In this document: piece by piece, positions 30,866 through 35,344 of the stretch | Layout of the letters: each line of letters begins with the position of its first letter | How positions within the stretch are numbered: the stretch's first letter is position 1 | NCBI GenBank assembly: GCA_947502585.1 | Contig: CANNAV010000029.1 | Span: forward strand, 1-35,344 | Length of the DNA stretch: 35,344 bases | DNA from: an uncultured Pseudovibrio sp. | Lineage (GTDB): Bacteria; Pseudomonadota; Alphaproteobacteria; Rhizobiales; Stappiaceae | Direction: 5' to 3' | Position numbers and translations under genes: made by a program | The notes under the pieces: model-generated | Database searches by the model: none | What the model saw: only the letters and a program-made list of their open reading frames with translations | What the model was told of the DNA's origin: nothing

Positions 30866-33800
30866 ATGAACAGTTTCACAGAAATCTATGTTCGTCGTCC
30901 CGTTCTGGCCTCCACCATCAGCCTGATGATCCTTGCGCTGGGTGTGCGTGCGTTCTTCTTAATGAACGTGTTGGAATACCCAAAAACGGAAAATGCCGTC
31001 ATCACAATCTCCACCTCCCTGTTCGGTGCCAGTGCTGAGACTGTCGCTGGTTTCATCACCACTCCGCTGGAAGAGGCCATCGCGCAGGCCAACGGCATTG
31101 ACTATATGACTTCGACCAGTGCCAGCACGGTCAGCACCATCACAGTCAACCTGGTGCTCAACTACGATGCAGACAAAGCCCTCACGGAGATCAGTACCCA
31201 GATCAGCTCGGTTCGGGACCAGCTGCCTGAGGAAACGCAAAACCCGGTGCTTACTATTCAGATTGGAGAGACCGTCGATGCCATGTACATCGGCTTCACC
31301 TCTGACGTGATCAACAAAAACCAGCTTACGGACTACATCGTTCGTGTTGTGCAGCCACAAATTCAGGCAATCGACGGAGTACAGACCGCCGGGCTTCACG
31401 GTGAAAAGCGCTTTGCCATCCGCGCCTGGCTGTATCCGGATAAACTGGCAGCCTATGGCCTCACCGGAACCGACATTGCAAGTGCACTGGGCCGCAATGA
31501 TTTTATTTCCGGCGTAGGCAACACCAAAGGCCAGATGGTTCAGGTGGAACTCACAGCCAACACCAACCTCACAGATGTTGAAGATTTCCGCCTGCTTGTT
31601 GTTGCTGAAAGAGACGGTGCGATAATTCGCTTGCGCGATGTGGCGAGAGTGGAGCTGGGCTCTGAAGATTATGATCTGGCTGTGCTCTATTCCGGCAAGG
31701 CCGCAGTGTATATCGGGGTTCAGGCCTCGCCATCTGCAAATGTGCTCGCCATGTTGGAGCAAATCCGTCAGGTCGTGCCCAAAGTCCAGAACGCCATGCC
31801 CCCGGGACTGGAAGTGCGGATTGTTTACGACTCCGGCCTCTTCATTAACGCTGCAATTGACGAGGTGATCAGCGCTCTTCTGGAAGCGCTGGTGATTGTG
31901 ACTTTTGTTGTGTTCCTTTTCATCGGTTCCCTGCGTACGGTTGCCATTCCGGTCATCGCGATCCCGCTCTCGCTGATAGGTACCTTCTTCATCATGCTGG
32001 TTCTGGGCTACTCCATCAATTTGCTGACGCTCCTGGCCCTGGTTCTTGCCATCGGCCTTGTGGTGGATGACGCGATAATCGTGGTGGAGGATGTGGAGCG
32101 ACACATCTCGGAGGGCAGCACCCCGTTTCAGGCTGCCATTCAGGCAGGGCAGGATCTGGGCAGACCCATTCTGGCGATGACTGTCGTTCTTGTTGCGGTG
32201 TATGCGCCCATCGGCTTTCAGGGTGGATTGACGGGCGCACTGTTTACAGAGTTTGCTTTCACAGTGGTGGGGGCCGTGACTATTTCAGCAATTGTCGCGC
32301 TCACCCTGACCCCCATGATGAGCTCCAAAATTCTTAAAGCCAGATCACAGGAGACCTCGGGCTGGGACGATGCCATGACCCGCACGGTTGATGATATCTA
32401 TGACAAATTCCGCAATCGCTACTTGCGCGCCCTGGACGCGTCACTGGACAACAGGCTTGTCGTACTTACCTTTGCCTTTCTGATCCTTTGCAGTATTCCG
32501 GTACTCTATTCCACCTCGAAGCAGGAGCTTGCACCGCAGGAAGATCAGGGACTTGTGCTGGCTCAGTCAACGCCGGCGCCCTCAGCCACATTGCAACAAA
32601 AAATGCTTTACACAGAAGAGATCTATCGCATTGCCCGGGAATATTCTGAGGTTGAAGGGGTGTTCCAGTTGATTCTGTCCTCCAGTGCGCTGTCTGGCGT
32701 TCTGCTCACCCCGTGGGCTGAGCGCACAAGAACGGCTACAGAATTGCAATACGCTATGCAGCCTTTGATGGAAAGTGTTGCTGGCTTCAAAACCGTGATG
32801 TTCCAGGCCCCTTCCTTGCCGGGCAGCAGCGGTTTGCCTGTGCAATTTGTCATCAAAACCACCCAACCCGTAGACAAGCTTAATGTTGTTGGGTCCCAGC
32901 TGCTGGAAAAGGCACAGGCCACAGGCAAGTTTATCTTCATTGATAAAGATCTGAAGATCGACAAACCGCAAGGTAAGATCAACATCGACCGCGACCGCGT
33001 TGCTGAACTCGGCCTCACCCTGCAGGATGTTGGGCAATCTCTCACCTCGCTCATGAGTGGCGGTTACATCAACTACTTCGATTTTGATGGCCGCTCCTAC
33101 AGAGTCATCCCGCAATTGATTCAGTATGATCGCCTTAATCCGGAACAGCTGCTGGACACCTATATCAAGGTGCCAAACAGTTCGGCAACTCAAGGCAGTA
33201 CAGTCGTGCCGCTCTCCAGCGTGGCCAGGCTGGAAATGCAGGTCACGCCAGAATTCATCCCTCACTTCCAGCAGCAAAACTCCATGACGCTCTCCGGTGT
33301 ACCCAGCTTTGGGGTGTCTCTGGCGGAGGCGTTGCAAGTGCTGCAGCAAATTGCAGCAGAAGAACTGCCAGATGGCTACGACATCGACTACGCCCAGCAG
33401 TCGCGTCAGTTCGCGCAGGAAAGCAGTGGTTTTGTTGTCACCTTCGCGTTTGCGCTGCTCATTATCTTTCTGACCCTTTCAGCCCAGTTTGAAAGCTTCC
33501 GTGACCCGATCATCATTCTCGTCTCGGTTCCAATGTCTATCGCGGGGGCGTTATTTTTCATCAACATCGGGTTGGGCGGGGCAAGCATTAACATTTATAC
33601 GCAGGTCGGTATCATCACGCTCATGGGCCTGATCTCCAAGCACGGCATTCTGATTGTGGAAGTTGCCCGCGAACTTCAGGAAAATCAGGGCGCAACCAAA
33701 CGCGAAGCTGTCGTCGGTGCTCTCCGAATACGCCTGCGCGCTATCCTTATGACCACTGCAGCAATGGTGCTTGGCGTGATCCCGCTGGTGCTGGCAAGCG

Positions 33801-33994
33801 GAGCAGGTGCAGCCTCTCGTTTCAATATGGGGCTGGTGATCGCAACTGGCTTGTCCATCGGAACACTCTTTACTTTGTTCGTCGTCCCCAACGTCTACAT
33901 GCTTATCGCACAAGATCGCTCAAAACTGCTGCAACCTGATGATAAAGCGAAAGAATTGCCAAAGGGGAGCGGTGAGCCGGATCCAACCTCTTAG
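30866..33994 (+). CDS. RND efflux pump, inner-membrane transporter (AcrB/MexI-like)
   Basis: The 1042-residue protein has 12 membrane segments and two large periplasmic loops, the standard length for HAE-type pumps. It starts 'MNSFTEIYVRRPVLASTISLMILALG' as family members do. The proton-relay Asp pair is in 'LAIGLVVDDAIIVVEDVERH' (about residue 400), and 'GLISKHGILIVEVARE' with 'FNMGLVIATGLSIGTLFTLFVVPNVYM' mark TM10-12. It should expel drugs, solvents or signal molecules through the partner channel by proton antiport. It is the last gene of the operon; no regulator gene is next to it, and no clear terminator was seen before the tRNA gene. Substrate class is not readable. Confidence 0.95.
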   Translation: MNSFTEIYVRRPVLASTISLMILALGVRAFFLMNVLEYPKTENAVITISTSLFGASAETVAGFITTPLEEAIAQANGIDYMTSTSASTVSTITVNLVLNYDADKALTEISTQISSVRDQLPEETQNPVLTIQIGETVDAMYIGFTSDVINKNQLTDYIVRVVQPQIQAIDGVQTAGLHGEKRFAIRAWLYPDKLAAYGLTGTDIASALGRNDFISGVGNTKGQMVQVELTANTNLTDVEDFRLLVVAERDGAIIRLRDVARVELGSEDYDLAVLYSGKAAVYIGVQASPSANVLAMLEQIRQVVPKVQNAMPPGLEVRIVYDSGLFINAAIDEVISALLEALVIVTFVVFLFIGSLRTVAIPVIAIPLSLIGTFFIMLVLGYSINLLTLLALVLAIGLVVDDAIIVVEDVERHISEGSTPFQAAIQAGQDLGRPILAMTVVLVAVYAPIGFQGGLTGALFTEFAFTVVGAVTISAIVALTLTPMMSSKILKARSQETSGWDDAMTRTVDDIYDKFRNRYLRALDASLDNRLVVLTFAFLILCSIPVLYSTSKQELAPQEDQGLVLAQSTPAPSATLQQKMLYTEEIYRIAREYSEVEGVFQLILSSSALSGVLLTPWAERTRTATELQYAMQPLMESVAGFKTVMFQAPSLPGSSGLPVQFVIKTTQPVDKLNVVGSQLLEKAQATGKFIFIDKDLKIDKPQGKINIDRDRVAELGLTLQDVGQSLTSLMSGGYINYFDFDGRSYRVIPQLIQYDRLNPEQLLDTYIKVPNSSATQGSTVVPLSSVARLEMQVTPEFIPHFQQQNSMTLSGVPSFGVSLAEALQVLQQIAAEELPDGYDIDYAQQSRQFAQESSGFVVTFAFALLIIFLTLSAQFESFRDPIIILVSVPMSIAGALFFINIGLGGASINIYTQVGIITLMGLISKHGILIVEVARELQENQGATKREAVVGALRIRLRAILMTTAAMVLGVIPLVLASGAGAASRFNMGLVIATGLSIGTLFTLFVVPNVYMLIAQDRSKLLQPDDKAKELPKGSGEPDPTS

Positions 33995-34244
33995 AGCGGT
34001 GAGATAGGTGAGACATTCACAGATGGCAGAATTCCATGAGGTTTCAGCAGGGTTGGGGAAAGAGATAAGCGGATTTCCGAAAAGAATTTCCATGGGCAAA
34101 ACTCAGAGCAAAGGTCCGTACAGCACATGTGCAATCCGCTTTTATGCCCACTTGTGGAACACTTGTAAGTTTCTCACAGCAAAAAGAAATTGAGTGGTTG
34201 CCTATTTTAAATCATAAAGCTATAACCCGGCCCACACACAGCAA

Positions 34245-34319
34245 TGGGGTGTAGCCAAGTGGTAAGGCAACGGTTTTTGGTATCGTGTACCGTAGGTTCG
34301 AATCCTACCACCCCAGCCA
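34245..34319 (+). tRNA. tRNA-Gln (TTG)
   Basis: The 75-base cloverleaf has acceptor arms TGGGGTG/CACCCCA, D-arm AGCCAAGTGGTAAGGCA, anticodon arm ACGGT-TTTTGGT-ATCGT (anticodon TTG), T-arm GTAGG TTCGAAT CCTAC, discriminator G73 and an encoded CCA. Its 3' end is the likely attachment site of the element whose truncated integrase gene begins 133 bases downstream. Confidence 0.93.
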
Positions 34320-34451
34320 TTTTTCTTCCTAAGTCATTGTTATTACTGATATAATTACGGCGATCTGGTCGGTGTTGTTGTGTCTATTCGTGTATTTGGT
34401 AACACACAGTGGTAACACACGACGCGTTCCTCGTTGGTTTTTGAGGGCGCA

Positions 34452-35306
34452 ATGGCAAAGTATTTACTCTCCAAGAACAACCGCTGGTATTATCGGCGTA
34501 GAGTGCCCAAATCGGCCAGAGAGAGACTAGGTCCGAGTGATCTAATCCAGATTTTACCTCCCTGTTCTTATGTCCAGGCCTTAGAATTCGCTCGCCGGTT
34601 ATCGGCTTGCTTTGATTGGGTTATCTCCACCGGCTTGCAAAAGATCAGTCGCTTGGAGTTGTGTTCACTGTTGAAGCGTGAGCTATCAGGGAGTGCATAC
34701 AGAAGCTGTGAGCGCTGCATGGAGCTGAAGGTTTCCAAAGAGGGGCACGAACCGGCAGCTATGAGCACTGAAGTGCAACCTTCTCCCCCTCCAAATGCTA
34801 ATCAGTTGCCGGCTACATCAAGTCGGTTGGCAGTAGTTGCAGCCTGTAATCAGTACATCAAAGAGCATGTCGAGGCCGGCCTGTGGCGTGAAGATGCTCA
34901 AAGCGAAGCTGCAAACTCTCTTGAGGTGTTTCAAGTCTTTATCGGGGAGCAGCAATTTGTTGCGGGGGTAGAGAAGCGTCAGATTGCAGCCTTTCTTGAT
35001 TTTGTTAGATGCCTACCCAAGAAGCGAGGGCGATCCAACGCGCTTAGAAAGCTCTCTATCCCTGAGCTAGTAGACTTAGTGAAGGCCGGCGAACTAGAGC
35101 CGATTGGCGAATCTACAGTTTCTAAGCATATGCAGAACGTGGTTGGTCTCTTTACGTGGGCAGAGCGTCGAGGGGAGATAGCAAGTAATCCGGCTGCTGG
35201 CGTATACCGTGCTCCAAAGCGCTTGAAGCGCGTTAGTGATGAGCGTTCTGCATGGAGTCCTGAGCAGCGATTGTGTCCCTATAGTGCTGTAAATTATCTG
35301 ATTTAG
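34452..35306 (+). pseudogene. Tyrosine-recombinase (phage-type integrase), catalytic domain missing
   Basis: The open frame has 284 residues. The start 'MAKYLLSKNNRWYYRRRVPKSARERLG' is the DUF6538-type N-terminal domain of many alphaproteobacterial integrases. Residues about 130-265 are the core-binding domain, ending 'STVSKHMQNVVGLFTWAERRGEIASNPAAGVYRAPKR'. In relatives the next segment ('DERxAWSPEQL...LF') opens the catalytic domain with Arg-His-x-x-Arg and the Tyr nucleophile. Here it reads 'DERSAWSPEQRLCPYSAVNYLI' and stops, and no other frame continues it in the 38 bases left, so the gene was cut by a deletion or insertion. GAGG upstream supports ATG 34452. Its place next to a tRNA gene is that of an island integrase; inactive as it stands. 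Confidence 0.75.
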
Positions 35307-35344
35307 AAATTGAGATAGCCATCGTGGGATTTCTCTTTAGGTTT

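Noticed and set aside
30959..32104. A 381-codon minus-strand frame inside the RND pump gene
   Set aside because: It is antisense to conserved pump sequence and rich in His and Asn, a usual artefact of membrane-protein codons.
34008..34193. A 61-codon frame between the RND operon and tRNA-Gln
   Set aside because: It has no family text and lies in an intergenic stretch; no ribosome site of note.
1..35344. CRISPR array or other regularly spaced repeats
   Set aside because: No series of direct repeats with constant spacing was seen anywhere in the window.

Overview
The window looks like chromosome from a marine-type alphaproteobacterium, most likely of the order Hyphomicrobiales and close to Pseudovibrio/Stappiaceae. 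That placement is an inference. It rests on paired phasins, a PdhS/PleC-like cytoplasmic PAS kinase, iron boxes of the RirA/Irr type, palindromic intergenic repeats of the style common in this order, and a tRNA-His with no G-1 and with A73, as is normal in Alphaproteobacteria. No CRISPR array, toxin-antitoxin pair or defence island was found, and no gene cluster clearly forms an undescribed system.

Layout. (1) 1-446: 3' end of an amidase gene. (2) 451-4445: a graveyard of insertion sequences. It holds an IS256-family element whose frame is open but whose transposase lacks the first catalytic Asp and part of its N-terminal domain, then broken copies of IS630, ISAs1, IS3 and a second IS630-type transposase. 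One intact small gene (Glyoxalase_8) survives among them. (3) 4513-9391: a LysE-type exporter, an iron(III) ABC uptake pair (permease and binding protein, no ATPase) behind a promoter with RirA-like and Irr-like sites, and a PLP-dependent dehydratase. (4) 9431-12643: a 1070-residue PAS histidine kinase, followed by a 560-base gene-free stretch with two good stem-loops. (5) 13203-14703: two phasin genes, the second with a PhaR-like operator over its promoter, then tRNA-His. (6) 14782-18446: a secreted type-B carboxylesterase and an OmpA-family lipoprotein, divergent around a perfect CRP-type palindrome, then a methyltransferase. (7) 19003-23145: nucleoside hydrolase, RhtB-type exporter divergent from a MocR regulator, and a BMP-family nucleoside-type binding protein. 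(8) 23515-27884: lytic transglycosylase, the purU-folD one-carbon operon and a glycosyltransferase. (9) 28163-33994: a complete three-gene RND efflux operon. (10) 34245-35306: tRNA-Gln and a tyrosine-recombinase gene that stops where its catalytic domain should begin, the scar of an integrated element.

How the genes fit together. PurU and FolD together turn methylene-THF into free formate and THF. The nucleoside hydrolase and BMP protein point to nucleoside salvage. The phasins and their PhaR-like box point to polyhydroxyalkanoate granules. The fbpAB pair and its sites are a low-iron response unit. Most start codons were set by Shine-Dalgarno sequences rather than by the longest open frame. 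All homology statements come from reading motifs by eye; no database search was run.
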